From Dyadobacter chenwenxiniae (GTDB lineage Bacteria; Bacteroidota; Bacteroidia; Cytophagales; Spirosomataceae): DNA of 64,000 nt. The DNA lies in NCBI RefSeq assembly GCF_022869785.1, contig NZ_CP094997.1, positions 1,674,001-1,738,000 of the forward strand, given 5' to 3'. The notes beneath the pieces were generated by a model. The model saw only the letters and a list, made by a program, of their open reading frames with translations. It ran no database searches and had not been told where the DNA came from. A program made the translations under genes and the position numbers. How positions within the stretch are numbered: position 1 is the first letter of the stretch; each line of letters starts with the position of its first letter. Below, in pieces: positions 1 through 9,434 of the stretch.

Positions 1-2313
1 CGGCAATATGCGGAGACGATTAACGAAAGTTATTTGATATCCGGCCGGAATGCGCCATTCGAAAACCTGGATAGCGCACTCACAAATACAGACTGGGTGG
101 ATGCCGTAACCCAACAAAGTTTCCGGGAAGACGTTACATTAAGCCTTTCGGGCGGCAGTCCCAAATCGTCGTATTATATCTCAGGCAATTATCTGAAAGA
201 AAAGGGAACGATCATTAATTCCAATAACCAGAGGGCTAGTTTGCGCATTAACCTCAATAACGAGGTCAATGACTGGTATAATGTGAAAGGACAAGTCGCC
301 TTTACAAGGCAAAAGTCCAATCGTGCCGTAACGGCTTCCCGTGCGTGGCCAAACTCCGGCGGTCTGATGGACGGACTTCGTGCCGCACCAACGCTGGCAG
401 TTGATTATTTAGGCAATAACAGTTTGGGTATTCCCAATTACCAGGGTTACTATTTTGCGAATCCGGTCAATGAGTTGATGGCAAAGACAGACGTCACCCA
501 GAGTGATTACTCGGTCCTGAACATTGAAAATTACTTCAAACTGGTGAACGGTTTACAGCTTGTCGTTAGCTTGGGCGGAAACCAGAACCTGACAAGACGA
601 AATGTTTTTCTGCCGCCATCCACGGCAGAAGGAAGCCAGGTGAAGGGACGTGGAAGCAATAACACTTCCAATACATACAGTTATAATGTGAATGCTTACT
701 TCCAGTATGAGAAGACGTTCAAGAAAGACCACTACCTGAACTCAACACTGGGTGTGGAATATAACGACCAGATTGTTGAATTCGTCAGCACCAACTATAC
801 GGGTTTCGACGTTCCGTTTTTTGGCGTAGACAACATTGGGAGCGCCCAGTCCCAGGCGATTGGTTCTTTCAAGGAACAACGGATCCTGCAATCGGCATTT
901 CTCAGGGCCAACTATTCTTTCAAAGGAAAGTATGTGCTGAATACTTCCGTCCGGATTGACGGCGCTTCGGCGTTTGCTGCGAATAACAAATACGGCATAT
1001 TCCCATCCGTGGCGCTTGCCTGGAATCTCGAACAGGAGGAATTTATGAAAGGGTTAACCTTCATTTCCAATACGAAACTTCGCGCATCCTATGGTGAAAC
1101 AGGAAGCCAGGCGATCGGACCTTATTCGTCGTTATCGCAATACACGAGCGGGTTTTATGAAATGGGGCCTGGCGGAGACGGAAGTGTGATCAACACGGGC
1201 ATCTTCCCGAACTCTGTTGCGAACCCGAACCTTTCGTGGGAGCGGACACGTCAGTTCAATATCGGAGCAGATTTCAATGCAGCGCAGGATAGGCTGGTTT
1301 TCAGTTTTGATTATTACAACAAAGTAACCTCAGATCTGCTGCAGCCCAGAAAAGTGCCGACTCAGTCGGGTGTAGGGACCATTATTGACAACTACGGAAC
1401 GATGCGCAACCGCGGGATTGAGCTGAGCATTCAGGCCAACATTATTCAGAAAAAGAACGTAACATTCTCTTCCAGAATCAACCTTTCCCGCAATATAAAC
1501 ACATTGGTGGACCTGGGCGACCGGACACAATCTGATTATGTAAGCATCAATGGTAACCTGCTGGGCGGCGTTTCGGGAATCCTGACACCGGGTGAAGAAG
1601 TAGGGCGATTCTTCGGTTACCGCGTTTCGGGGTTGACGCAGACTACGTCGTTTGACAGCAATGGTAACCCCCTGTTCGCAACGTTTGAAGGCCCAAGGCC
1701 GCCGGGCTCGAAGGGCACGCCACTATACGGAGCCTGGATCTATGAGGATACGAATGGTGACGACATTATCACCGCCGATGATCGCGTTGTTTTAGGTAAA
1801 TCAACACCCGATTTCACATTCGGATGGAGTAATGATCTCACATGGAGGAACTTCTCAGTGAATGCGCTTTTTACCGGTTCGGTAGGGAATGACGTGCTTA
1901 ATCTGACTAATTTCTACATTAATAATGGTGTCGTGGATTACGGCGGGGTTGGTTTTAATCAATCCGAGGATTGGTATAACAACCGTTACACCGAGTCAAG
2001 GCCGCATAACAATCCGAAATATCCGGGAATCCAGCGAGGCATTGCTTCGGGTGACATCAACTCCACAATGCTTGAAGACGGCAGTTTTATGCGCCTGAAA
2101 ATGTTGAGCCTCTCGTATACATTCCCAAGGCTGGGACCGGTTCAAAATCCAAGACTGTTTGTAACCGGAACCAATTTATGGACTTTGACCAAATATACAG
2201 GTTTCGATCCCGAGGTAAGTTCTTACGCGCAATCGCTTCTGCAGCAAGGCATTGATTACGGGGCATATCCGTCGCAACGTTCGTACACCATCGGCATTTC
2301 CTGCAATTTCTAA
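1..2313 (+). CDS. SusC/RagA-family TonB-linked outer-membrane protein, 3' part
   Basis: The reading frame is open from the first base, so the N-terminal plug and start lie left of the window; 770 residues are visible. The protein is the C-terminal beta-barrel part of a TonB-dependent SusC-like porin, which imports oligosaccharides or other large nutrients with its SusD partner. Visible hallmarks are repeated aromatic-rich barrel strands, the segment NPNLSWERTRQFNIGADF typical of SusC barrels, and a C-terminus ending in aromatic Phe (SCNF), as expected for a Bam-inserted barrel. The SusD gene follows 22 bp downstream on the same strand. The substrate cannot be told from the sequence; no glycoside hydrolase is next to it. 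Confidence 0.93.
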   Translation, partial: RQYAETINESYLISGRNAPFENLDSALTNTDWVDAVTQQSFREDVTLSLSGGSPKSSYYISGNYLKEKGTIINSNNQRASLRINLNNEVNDWYNVKGQVAFTRQKSNRAVTASRAWPNSGGLMDGLRAAPTLAVDYLGNNSLGIPNYQGYYFANPVNELMAKTDVTQSDYSVLNIENYFKLVNGLQLVVSLGGNQNLTRRNVFLPPSTAEGSQVKGRGSNNTSNTYSYNVNAYFQYEKTFKKDHYLNSTLGVEYNDQIVEFVSTNYTGFDVPFFGVDNIGSAQSQAIGSFKEQRILQSAFLRANYSFKGKYVLNTSVRIDGASAFAANNKYGIFPSVALAWNLEQEEFMKGLTFISNTKLRASYGETGSQAIGPYSSLSQYTSGFYEMGPGGDGSVINTGIFPNSVANPNLSWERTRQFNIGADFNAAQDRLVFSFDYYNKVTSDLLQPRKVPTQSGVGTIIDNYGTMRNRGIELSIQANIIQKKNVTFSSRINLSRNINTLVDLGDRTQSDYVSINGNLLGGVSGILTPGEEVGRFFGYRVSGLTQTTSFDSNGNPLFATFEGPRPPGSKGTPLYGAWIYEDTNGDDIITADDRVVLGKSTPDFTFGWSNDLTWRNFSVNALFTGSVGNDVLNLTNFYINNGVVDYGGVGFNQSEDWYNNRYTESRPHNNPKYPGIQRGIASGDINSTMLEDGSFMRLKMLSLSYTFPRLGPVQNPRLFVTGTNLWTLTKYTGFDPEVSSYAQSLLQQGIDYGAYPSQRSYTIGISCNF

Positions 2314-2335
2314 TTCAGACCAACGCATTACAAAT

Positions 2336-3925
2336 ATGAAATACCATATAAAATTTTCAGCAATGCTTATCCTGGCGTTAGGCATTGTTTCCTGCAAGGA
2401 CAATCTGGAAGAGTCCCCATATTCATCACTTAGCAAAGAAGTTGTATTCAAAGATGAAGACGGCCTGAATCAGGCAACGATCGGGGTATATCAGGCCTGG
2501 ACGGCGCCGGATTTTACGGACATATCGAGCCGGTTTATTTTAACAGAATCGGGACACCGTTATGCGACGGCTGGCATTCTCGGCTCTGGCGCAGATCCTT
2601 ATTATCGTTTCGGCCACGTGTCTACTTCCGGTGCGTTCGAGGCGGTCTGGTCACGGTTTTACAAAATTATTTTCCGTGCCAATACGGTGATAGACAATGC
2701 CAAACGGGCTGTTCCTGGCGAAGAAGAGGAAGCAGACCCATACATTGCAGAGGCGCGTTTTTTGAGAGGTTATGCGTATTTTAATCTCGTACGTTTATTC
2801 GGCGGCGTTCCACTCATCCTGAACGAAGTAACATCGCTGTCTGATGAAGATTTGATTTTCGCGCCAAGGGAGACGGATGTGGCTGTATATGATGCCATTA
2901 TCGCCGATCTGAACTTTGCAGAAGCAAACCTGCCAGACTCTCGCGGAGGCGCTGAGCTGGGCCGTGTGTCCGCAGGATCTGCAAAGGCCATGTTGGGAAA
3001 GGTTTATCTGACAATGGCTGGAAAGCCGTTGAGCAGAACAGAGAATTTTCAAAAAGCAGTCGATAAATTCAGCGAGATAGTAGGGCCGGAGAATGAAGAA
3101 AAATATGATTTTGAACTAATCCCAAACTTCGCAGACGTGTTTTCGCTGGAAAATGAGCGCAACCGCGAAATTGTCCTGTCATTCGGATATTTCGTCAATT
3201 CATCGAACCCGAACGGAAACATTCTTCCTTTCAACCTTTTCCCCGCCGGGCTGGTGAATGGCGACGAGCAGACAAATTATGGGTTGACCTACGATTTTTA
3301 CAAACTTTTTGAAAAATCCGACACCCGCCGTCCATTCACATTGGTGGACAGATACGTCTTTACCGGTGGTTCCAGGGCGGGAGCGCAGGAGGGTGACAGC
3401 ATCATTTACAATCCAACAATCGGTAACTACATCATCAAGCGCACGAATGCATCTCTGGCGCATGACGATTTTAAATATGGGATAGCATACGGTAAACTGG
3501 CGCGCGTGCCACGTCCCGCGGGCGCCGCGGTGCAGGGATACAGTGCGGATCTGATCGAAATGCGCTTTTCTGATGTGCTGCTGAGTTATGCAGAGGCACT
3601 GGTTGAAACCGGAAAAACGGCGCAGGCATTACCCATACTGAACCGCGTTCGGGCACGGGCCAAAGCATTGCCTTCGAAAGCAACGGCTGCGGCAGCGTTG
3701 CGCACTGCAATCCGCGCCGAGCGACGGCTGGAACTCACTGGGGAGATGACAACCGTTTTTGACATCCGGCGCTGGGGCACGTTGCAGCAGGAAATTGCGG
3801 CGATGTCCGAAGATCAGATCGTGGATAATGTGCTGATTCCATATTCTCCAAGACTCGAATTATATCCGATCCCGCAATCGCAAATTGACGCAAACCCGAA
3901 TCTGAGACAAAATGACGGCTGGTAA
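2336..3925 (+). CDS. SusD/RagB-family nutrient-binding outer-membrane lipoprotein
   Basis: 529 residues. The start is the ATG at 2336, because it places a lipoprotein signal peptide at the N-terminus with lipobox Cys20 (IVSC); an upstream in-frame extension would overlap susC and has no signal. The SusD signature RFLRGYAYFNLVRLFGGVPL sits at residues 141-160, and the C-terminus ends in the usual ERRLELTGE...FDIRRWG and NPNLRQNDGW segments. It is the surface-exposed lid of the SusC transporter encoded 22 bp upstream. A strong hairpin follows, so the pair probably ends the transcript here. The ligand is unknown. Confidence 0.94.
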   Translation: MKYHIKFSAMLILALGIVSCKDNLEESPYSSLSKEVVFKDEDGLNQATIGVYQAWTAPDFTDISSRFILTESGHRYATAGILGSGADPYYRFGHVSTSGAFEAVWSRFYKIIFRANTVIDNAKRAVPGEEEEADPYIAEARFLRGYAYFNLVRLFGGVPLILNEVTSLSDEDLIFAPRETDVAVYDAIIADLNFAEANLPDSRGGAELGRVSAGSAKAMLGKVYLTMAGKPLSRTENFQKAVDKFSEIVGPENEEKYDFELIPNFADVFSLENERNREIVLSFGYFVNSSNPNGNILPFNLFPAGLVNGDEQTNYGLTYDFYKLFEKSDTRRPFTLVDRYVFTGGSRAGAQEGDSIIYNPTIGNYIIKRTNASLAHDDFKYGIAYGKLARVPRPAGAAVQGYSADLIEMRFSDVLLSYAEALVETGKTAQALPILNRVRARAKALPSKATAAAALRTAIRAERRLELTGEMTTVFDIRRWGTLQQEIAAMSEDQIVDNVLIPYSPRLELYPIPQSQIDANPNLRQNDGW

Positions 3926-3936
3926 GAGGGCCTTAA

Positions 3937-3970
3937 ACTTTCCAGGTCTTGCAGACCTGGAAAGTCTTTC
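3937..3970 (+). terminator. Hairpin closing the first susCD operon
   Basis: A perfect 12-bp stem (ACTTTCCAGGTC 3937-3948 pairing with GACCTGGAAAGT 3954-3965) with a 5-nt loop lies 11 bp after the SusD stop. The following T-tract is short and interrupted (CTTTC), so termination may be partial. Confidence 0.7.
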
Positions 3971-3972
3971 GC

Positions 3973-3980
3973 TATTTTTG
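3973..3980 (+). promoter_or_regulatory. Bacteroidota-type -7 box for the 5'-nucleotidase pair
   Basis: TATTTTTG matches the Bacteroidota -7 consensus TAnnTTTG and lies 19 bp before the ATG at 4000, directly after the preceding hairpin. A possible TTG at 3949-3951 lies 21 nt upstream, inside the hairpin loop. This is inferred from consensus only. Confidence 0.45.
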
Positions 3981-3999
3981 TGTTTAACAAAATAGCATT

Positions 4000-4761
4000 A
4001 TGACCCTGTCTCTCCGACAATTTCGTTACCTGGCATGGATCGCTGCCATTGCATTCTTCGCTTCCTGCCAACGACAGCTGGCCGTTAGTAAAAATGAATA
4101 CAAGCAGTACGGGATTGATGCTCAGGGTGGCGAGGATTCTTCCATCGTCAAATATTATCTTCCCTATAAAGAGAAAATGCAGGCCGAAATGAGTAAAGTG
4201 ATCGGCCAGACCGAACAGGAACTTACGAAGCCTGCTCTTCCTGAAACTTTAATGGGCAACTATTTTGCGGATGCCATGCTTACCGAAGGTTTGAAAAAAG
4301 ACCCGACTATCCAGTTTACATTATCCACAAAAGGAGGGTTACGCACCACGTTTCCGGCAGGTGACATCTCGGTTTCAAATGTTTTTGAGCTGATGCCGTT
4401 TGAAAATGAAATGGTTACATTGAAATTGTCCGGTGAGAATGTTCAGGAGCTCATTGATTTTATTGTCAAAAAAGAAGGTGAGCCCATTTCAGGGATGCGT
4501 ATGAAAATCAGGAATGGCGTTGCTTACGAAGTGACCATTGCCGGCCAGCCGTTTGATAAAACAAAAACTTACAATCTGTTGACTTACGATTACCTGGCAG
4601 ATGGTGGAGATGACCTGGAATGCCTCCGTAATCCCATTGAAAGAAAGGAAATTAACAAAAAAGTGCGTGAAGCGCTTTTGGATAACATTAATGATCTGAC
4701 CCGTCAGGGAAAAAAAATAACCGCTCAGCTCGATGGAAGAATTGTCATTGTTAAGGACTAG
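4000..4761 (+). CDS. 5'-nucleotidase C-terminal-domain lipoprotein
   Basis: 253 residues. The N-terminus is a lipoprotein signal with lipobox Cys23 (FASC). The rest matches the 5'-nucleotidase C-terminal (substrate-binding) domain: LMGNYFADAML, TKGGLRTTFPAGDISVSNVF and the LTYDYLADGGDD segment are characteristic. In UshA-type enzymes this domain binds the nucleoside and is fused after the metallophosphoesterase domain; here it is a separate protein and its gene comes first. The downstream metallophosphoesterase gene overlaps its end by 29 bp, implying translational coupling and a two-subunit periplasmic nucleotidase. Function by family is firm; the complex is inferred. Confidence 0.88.
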   Translation: MTLSLRQFRYLAWIAAIAFFASCQRQLAVSKNEYKQYGIDAQGGEDSSIVKYYLPYKEKMQAEMSKVIGQTEQELTKPALPETLMGNYFADAMLTEGLKKDPTIQFTLSTKGGLRTTFPAGDISVSNVFELMPFENEMVTLKLSGENVQELIDFIVKKEGEPISGMRMKIRNGVAYEVTIAGQPFDKTKTYNLLTYDYLADGGDDLECLRNPIERKEINKKVREALLDNINDLTRQGKKITAQLDGRIVIVKD

Positions 4762-5683
4762 TCGCAGGGATTTTTTGAAAAAGAGTGCGGGCACTGCATT
4801 GCTCGCAATGGGAGGTTTTCCATACGAAGCGCTCGCCGGTGGTGCGGCGGTCCAGCTCACCATTTTGCATACGAATGATGTGCATAGCCGCATTGAGCCG
4901 TTTCCTATGGATGGTTCCAGAAACCAGGGAATGGGTGGGGTGGCACGCAGGGCGGCGTTGATAAAAACGATCAGGCAGGAACAAAAAAACGTGCTTCTGC
5001 TGGATGCCGGTGATATTTTTCAGGGGACGCCATATTTCAACTTGTACGGAGGCGAGCTGGAACTACAAATCATGAGCGATATGGGTTACGATGCTGCAAC
5101 TATGGGAAACCACGATTTTGACAATGGTGTGGCTGGTTTTGCCAAACAGCTTCCGCATGCTAAGTTTCCTATCCTGGTGAGCAATTATAATTTTGATAAC
5201 ACCGAGCTGAAAGGCAAAACACAACCGTACAAGATCTTTGAAAAACAAGGATTAAAAATAGGTGTTTTCGGTCTTGGGATTGAATTGAACGGTTTGGTCA
5301 ATAAAAAGAACTACGGAGAAACAGAATACCAGGAACCGATTGCAAAGGCTAATGAAACAGCCTCTTTTCTCAAAAACGACAAACATTGTGAACTGGTTAT
5401 TTGCCTGTCGCATCTTGGCTATAAATACAAAGAACAGAAAGTTTCCGACCAGATACTGGCCAAATCCACCCGAAACATTGACCTCATCATTGGCGGCCAT
5501 ACGCATACATTTATGAAGCTGCCCGAAAGCGTGATAAACCTGGATGGCAAGGTTACTACGATTAATCAGGTAGGTTTTGCCGGGATTAATCTGGGCCGGC
5601 TGGATTATTTTTTTGACAGGGAATCAAAACATAAAAAAATGGTTGCAGCCGTTTATCCGGTGCACCAGCATGGGTTGGTATAA
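4733..5683 (+). CDS. Metallophosphoesterase, 5'-nucleotidase N-domain, Tat-exported
   Basis: 316 residues. Starting at the ATG at 4733 gives a twin-arginine signal (SRRDFLKK followed by a hydrophobic stretch), suggesting folding with metals in the cytoplasm before export. The dinuclear-metal motifs of UshA-type enzymes are present in order: HTNDVH, DAGDIFQG, GNHDFDNG, LSHLG and GGHTHT. The usual C-terminal substrate domain is absent and is supplied by the upstream overlapping gene. Likely reaction: hydrolysis of nucleotides or related phosphoesters in the periplasm. The next gene is convergent and begins 4 bp away, with no obvious terminator between them. Confidence 0.92.
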   Translation: MEELSLLRTSRRDFLKKSAGTALLAMGGFPYEALAGGAAVQLTILHTNDVHSRIEPFPMDGSRNQGMGGVARRAALIKTIRQEQKNVLLLDAGDIFQGTPYFNLYGGELELQIMSDMGYDAATMGNHDFDNGVAGFAKQLPHAKFPILVSNYNFDNTELKGKTQPYKIFEKQGLKIGVFGLGIELNGLVNKKNYGETEYQEPIAKANETASFLKNDKHCELVICLSHLGYKYKEQKVSDQILAKSTRNIDLIIGGHTHTFMKLPESVINLDGKVTTINQVGFAGINLGRLDYFFDRESKHKKMVAAVYPVHQHGLV

Positions 5684-5687
5684 GCGA

Positions 5688-7301
5688 TCATTCCATGTGC
5701 AGGAACTGCTGGCGGATCTTCTCTTCTTCCAGATCGAGCTGAGCGAGGTGCTGGCGGATTACCTCTTCCTCGAAGGTCGCCTTTTTATTGAATTTGTTAA
5801 GAACGGCGCGTTTGTGGTCCAACAGTTCTTTGGTAATGTGCTGAAATTCCTTGATAGAGTCGTAGCCATCAGTTGTCCTGTCGGGGTGAAACGCGTGTTC
5901 CAGGAAACCAATGTCACTTTCCAGTTTTGATTTCAGACTTTGTAACAGTTCATTTTTGGGCAGCTCATCGGCGTGCCTCTCATGGATCAGTTGCAGCGAT
6001 TCCTCAGCCAGTTTCCGTCTGATTTTGATGTCCTGCTCCTGCGCGCTGATTTCGTAATCCATTTCTCCGACATTCATCCATTTGATTACAAAAGGTAAGC
6101 TGAGGCCTTGTAGCACAAGTGTCACCAGGATCACTACGAATGTGATAAAAAGGATCATGCTCCGTTGAGGAAATGGCTCACCGTCCGTCAATAACAACGG
6201 GATGGATAATGCCGATGCGAGCGAAACCACACCCCGCATCCCCGCCCAGCCGAACATAAACGGTGCACGGAAACCAGGCCGGCTATCCGCCGTCCGGATG
6301 TAACGACTGATCATGACCGTAAACACGGAAGCGCCAATGGCCGAAGCCAGACGCGTTACGATTACGACCAGTGAAATGATCAGTCCGTATTTAATGGCGT
6401 CCGGCAATGCACCGGGGCCAATTTCATTTACAATCACGGGAAGTTCGAGGCCGATGAGCATAAATACGATCCCATTTAGAACAAAACCTACTGTGGACCA
6501 GACATTTACGCCTTGTATCCGGCTCAGATGCCCCATAATGCTGTGACTGTGATAGGAGAGGAGTAATCCGCCTGTCACGACCGCGATGACCCCGGAATAA
6601 TGGAATTCCTCAGCCGCAATGTACATGGCATATGGCGCCACGAAAGTTAAAATAGTGTCAATGCTTGGTGTAGTAGGAAGCCAGCGGTGAATGGCATAAA
6701 AGATCAATGCAATGGCCATTCCGATTACAAAGCCCATGATAATGACAATAAAAAAGCTGCTGACGGCTTCCTGAAGCACAAATGTGCCGGAAAGAATGGC
6801 CGAGAGTGCAAATCTGAAAACGATCAAACTGGAAGCATCGTTCAACAAGCTTTCGCCCTCCAAAATGGTTACCAGGCGTTTGGTCACTTTTACATCTTTC
6901 AAAACAGATGTAGCAGCGACGGCATCGGGCGGTGATATGATGCCGCCCAGCAGGAAACCCAGGGGCAATGTAAAGCCTGGAATGATTGAACGAGAGACGT
7001 AGGCAATCACACACGACGTAAGGATCACGACAATGAATGCAAAGGAACCGATCACGCGCCGCCATTTGTAGAAATCTTTCCAGGAGGTTTGCCAGGCTGC
7101 GTCGTAAAGCAACGGTGGCAGAAATATCAGGAAAATGAGCTGAGGGTCAATGGAAATGGTCGGCAAGCCTGGAATGAAGCTGATGGCCAGTCCGCCAAGC
7201 ACCAAGACAATCGGGTAGGAAATTTTGATGCGCTGCGCCAGCATAACGAGGAACAAAATGACGACGATCAGCGAAATGTACAGTATAATTTGTTCAGACA
7301 T
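5688..7301 (-). CDS. CPA1-family Na+/H+ antiporter
   Basis: 537 residues with about 12 hydrophobic segments over the first ~410 residues and a hydrophilic C-terminal tail of about 120 residues rich in E, K and Q. Family motifs are visible: GGIISPPDAVAATSVLKDV near residue 120-135 and EGESLLNDASSLIVFRFAL near 150, which includes the ND pair found in NhaP-type cation/proton antiporters. Predicted role: electroneutral exchange of Na+ (or K+) for H+ at the inner membrane for pH and salt homeostasis. It lies 20 bp downstream of the P450 gene on the same strand, so co-transcription is possible, though no functional link is evident. Confidence 0.92.
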   Translation of the reverse strand: MSEQIILYISLIVVILFLVMLAQRIKISYPIVLVLGGLAISFIPGLPTISIDPQLIFLIFLPPLLYDAAWQTSWKDFYKWRRVIGSFAFIVVILTSCVIAYVSRSIIPGFTLPLGFLLGGIISPPDAVAATSVLKDVKVTKRLVTILEGESLLNDASSLIVFRFALSAILSGTFVLQEAVSSFFIVIIMGFVIGMAIALIFYAIHRWLPTTPSIDTILTFVAPYAMYIAAEEFHYSGVIAVVTGGLLLSYHSHSIMGHLSRIQGVNVWSTVGFVLNGIVFMLIGLELPVIVNEIGPGALPDAIKYGLIISLVVIVTRLASAIGASVFTVMISRYIRTADSRPGFRAPFMFGWAGMRGVVSLASALSIPLLLTDGEPFPQRSMILFITFVVILVTLVLQGLSLPFVIKWMNVGEMDYEISAQEQDIKIRRKLAEESLQLIHERHADELPKNELLQSLKSKLESDIGFLEHAFHPDRTTDGYDSIKEFQHITKELLDHKRAVLNKFNKKATFEEEVIRQHLAQLDLEEEKIRQQFLHME

Positions 7302-7321
7302 AGAAGGTGAGATGCTGATTT

Positions 7322-8641
7322 TTATCTTACGTATAACTTAATTCCATTTGTGGATTTCAAAACGATTTGCGGGTGCATGCCGACCGTGTGTCGAGGGTCG
7401 GCCTCGAAATCGAACCTTTTTATTAATGCGGCCAGGATCAGCTGCATTTCCATCATGGCAAACTGCTGCCCGATGCAGATCCGCGGGCCCGCGCCAAATG
7501 GCAGATAGTTATATTTCGGCCGTTCTTTCACAACTTCGGGATTAAAGTTTTCCGGATTAAACGTGAGCGGATCTTTCCAGAGATTCGGGTTTCTGTGAAG
7601 TTCGAAGACCGAAAGAAACACAGAAGTCCCGGACCTCACATTGAAACCTTCGATTTCCTGATCTGCAATTGCTTCGCGCGTCATTGTCCAGGCAGGCGGG
7701 TAAAGCCGGAGCCCTTCCTCCACAACTTGCCGCGTGTAAGGCATTTGCATCAGCTGCCCGAATGTGGGCACGTTTTCAAAAATGGCGCTCTCTTGCCGCA
7801 TCTTCGCCACAATTTCGGGTTGCCTGGACAATTCCAGCAGCAGCCAGCTAAGTCCGGTGGCCGATGTTTCGTGACCCGCTGCAAACATGGTGATCGCCTC
7901 GTCCCTGATTTGCTGATCATTCATCTGCTCACCGGTTTCTTCGTCAATGCTGTCGAGTAAAAGTTGCAGCAGATCATTCGGCTTTTCGCCGGGGATGCGT
8001 CTTTGGTGGATGAATTCAAAGACCAGTTTGTTGAAATACTCCAGATCCGTTTCAAAGCGACGGTTTTCACCATTAATGGCCATAATGGGCAGGCGGTAAG
8101 GTTTGCGAACCCTGGTTACCAAATATTTTTGAGTACGGCTCACTTGTTGATAAATGCGTGCCTTATCTTCCGTGGTCATGTTCCCAAACAGCGTTTTCAG
8201 CGCTATATCGGATGTGATGCTCATCATTTTGGCATCAATATCAACGGCATCTTTCCCCCGGAAAGTCTCCATTTCGTCCAGAAAAGAGGCAGTCAGAATG
8301 CCCATTGCCAGAAATAGTTCCTGTAACCTTTCGCGGTGAAATGCAGGTTGCACCAGTCTTCTCTGCCTCAGCCAAAAATCACCATCGCTCGTGACCAGGC
8401 CGTTTCCAAGCACCGGACGGAGCATTTTGGACGAACTTCCTTTTTTAAAATTACGATTATGTTGCTGCAGAACATGTCGGAAAAAACCAGGATCACGGCT
8501 AACCACAAATTCCCGAAAAAGCTTCATCCGAAATGTATCCCCACAAATCTCGAATCCCTGATGGAGGAAATGCAAAGGGTTTCTGGCGAATTTAAAAGGA
8601 GCCATCATGCCCCCCAACTTGTAAAAGGGAATGTCACGCAT
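7322..8641 (-). CDS. Cytochrome P450
   Basis: 439 residues with all P450 landmarks: the I-helix AAGHETSATG near residue 255 (A/G-G-x-E/D-T), the K-helix ExxR in EEGLRLYPP, and the heme loop FGAGPRICIG at 382-391 with axial Cys389. It is a soluble bacterial P450 without an N-terminal membrane anchor; the spacing resembles CYP102/CYP4-like fatty-acid or terpenoid hydroxylases, but the substrate cannot be assigned. No ferredoxin or reductase gene is nearby, so redox partners must be encoded elsewhere. Start chosen at the ATG at 8641, which gives a typical N-terminus; it is preceded by 95 bp to the next gene. Confidence 0.95.
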   Translation of the reverse strand: MRDIPFYKLGGMMAPFKFARNPLHFLHQGFEICGDTFRMKLFREFVVSRDPGFFRHVLQQHNRNFKKGSSSKMLRPVLGNGLVTSDGDFWLRQRRLVQPAFHRERLQELFLAMGILTASFLDEMETFRGKDAVDIDAKMMSITSDIALKTLFGNMTTEDKARIYQQVSRTQKYLVTRVRKPYRLPIMAINGENRRFETDLEYFNKLVFEFIHQRRIPGEKPNDLLQLLLDSIDEETGEQMNDQQIRDEAITMFAAGHETSATGLSWLLLELSRQPEIVAKMRQESAIFENVPTFGQLMQMPYTRQVVEEGLRLYPPAWTMTREAIADQEIEGFNVRSGTSVFLSVFELHRNPNLWKDPLTFNPENFNPEVVKERPKYNYLPFGAGPRICIGQQFAMMEMQLILAALIKRFDFEADPRHTVGMHPQIVLKSTNGIKLYVR

Positions 8642-8684
8642 CGGCAGTATGAATAGAGAATTTATGCAAATAAGTCATTAAGGC

Positions 8685-8722
8685 ATAAAAAAACCATCCG
8701 GACGAGGGATGGTTCTTTATTT
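8685..8722 (-). terminator. Rho-independent terminator of the Dps gene
   Basis: AACCATCC (8692-8699) and GGATGGTT (8707-8714) form an 8-bp stem with a 7-nt loop; on the minus strand it is followed by a run of T (A-run at 8686-8693 on the plus strand). It lies 15-50 bp beyond the Dps stop codon. An opposite A/T tract makes it potentially bidirectional. Confidence 0.85.
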
Positions 8723-8736
8723 TATAAGCAATTATC

Positions 8737-9243
8737 TTATTTTTTGCCTGCAAATGAGCGGAGCATCCAGGTATTTTTCTCCTTAAACTGCATGAAACGG
8801 TTCACCATGTCATTTGTGCCGTCGTCGCTGGCTTCGTCACTGGCAGTCAGCAGTTCACGTTCCAATTCGATAAGTTTAGCCATGTCATCCAGGATCGCAT
8901 CGACCATTGCCAGATCATTCAGGCCGATGGTGTTGATTTCCTGAATGGAAGATTCACTGATATAGTCTGCAAAACGGCTGTGTGGGGGCTTACCCAAAGT
9001 TAGCACACGTTCTGCGATCTCGTCGATGGTCAGTTGCGCGTTCGTGTAAAGTTCTTCAAATTTCACATGAAGGGTGAAGAAGTTTTGGCCTTTGATATTC
9101 CAATGGCACCCTCTCAATTTTTGATAATGGATGTGGTAGTTGGCCAGGTAATCGTTCAAAAGGTCAACCACCGGTTTCACCTCTTTTTCATTCAGGCTTA
9201 TTGCTTCGGCATTCATGATTTTTGGATTAATGTTTATCTTCAT
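8737..9243 (-). CDS. dps: Dps-family DNA-binding ferritin-like protein
   Basis: 168 residues, the usual length for Dps. Ferroxidase-site residues can be seen in order: GCHWNIKG, the TLHVKFEELY helix and the DEIAERVLTLG helix, which together form the inter-subunit di-iron site. Dps dodecamers oxidise Fe(II) with H2O2 and store iron, protecting DNA. The annotated start gives MKININPK; a second Met ten residues in is an alternative. The gene is followed by its own terminator and is divergent from the SYLF gene. A peroxide-responsive regulator is expected from the family, but no binding site was recognised. Confidence 0.93.
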   Translation of the reverse strand: MKININPKIMNAEAISLNEKEVKPVVDLLNDYLANYHIHYQKLRGCHWNIKGQNFFTLHVKFEELYTNAQLTIDEIAERVLTLGKPPHSRFADYISESSIQEINTIGLNDLAMVDAILDDMAKLIELERELLTASDEASDDGTNDMVNRFMQFKEKNTWMLRSFAGKK

Positions 9244-9434
9244 TTACTAACAAAACCATACCACGAACATTTAGTTTCACATATATACGTAAAAGAAGGA
9301 TTCGGGTCAAAAAAAGAGCAGGATGGGTGTACAACGATGTTTTTTACGGAACAGGCACGATAGTTGCGTGTTACACGTTTATTACGCGTCCGGCGGGAAC
9401 TGACCATCGGGCGATCCACAATTTAATTAAAGAT

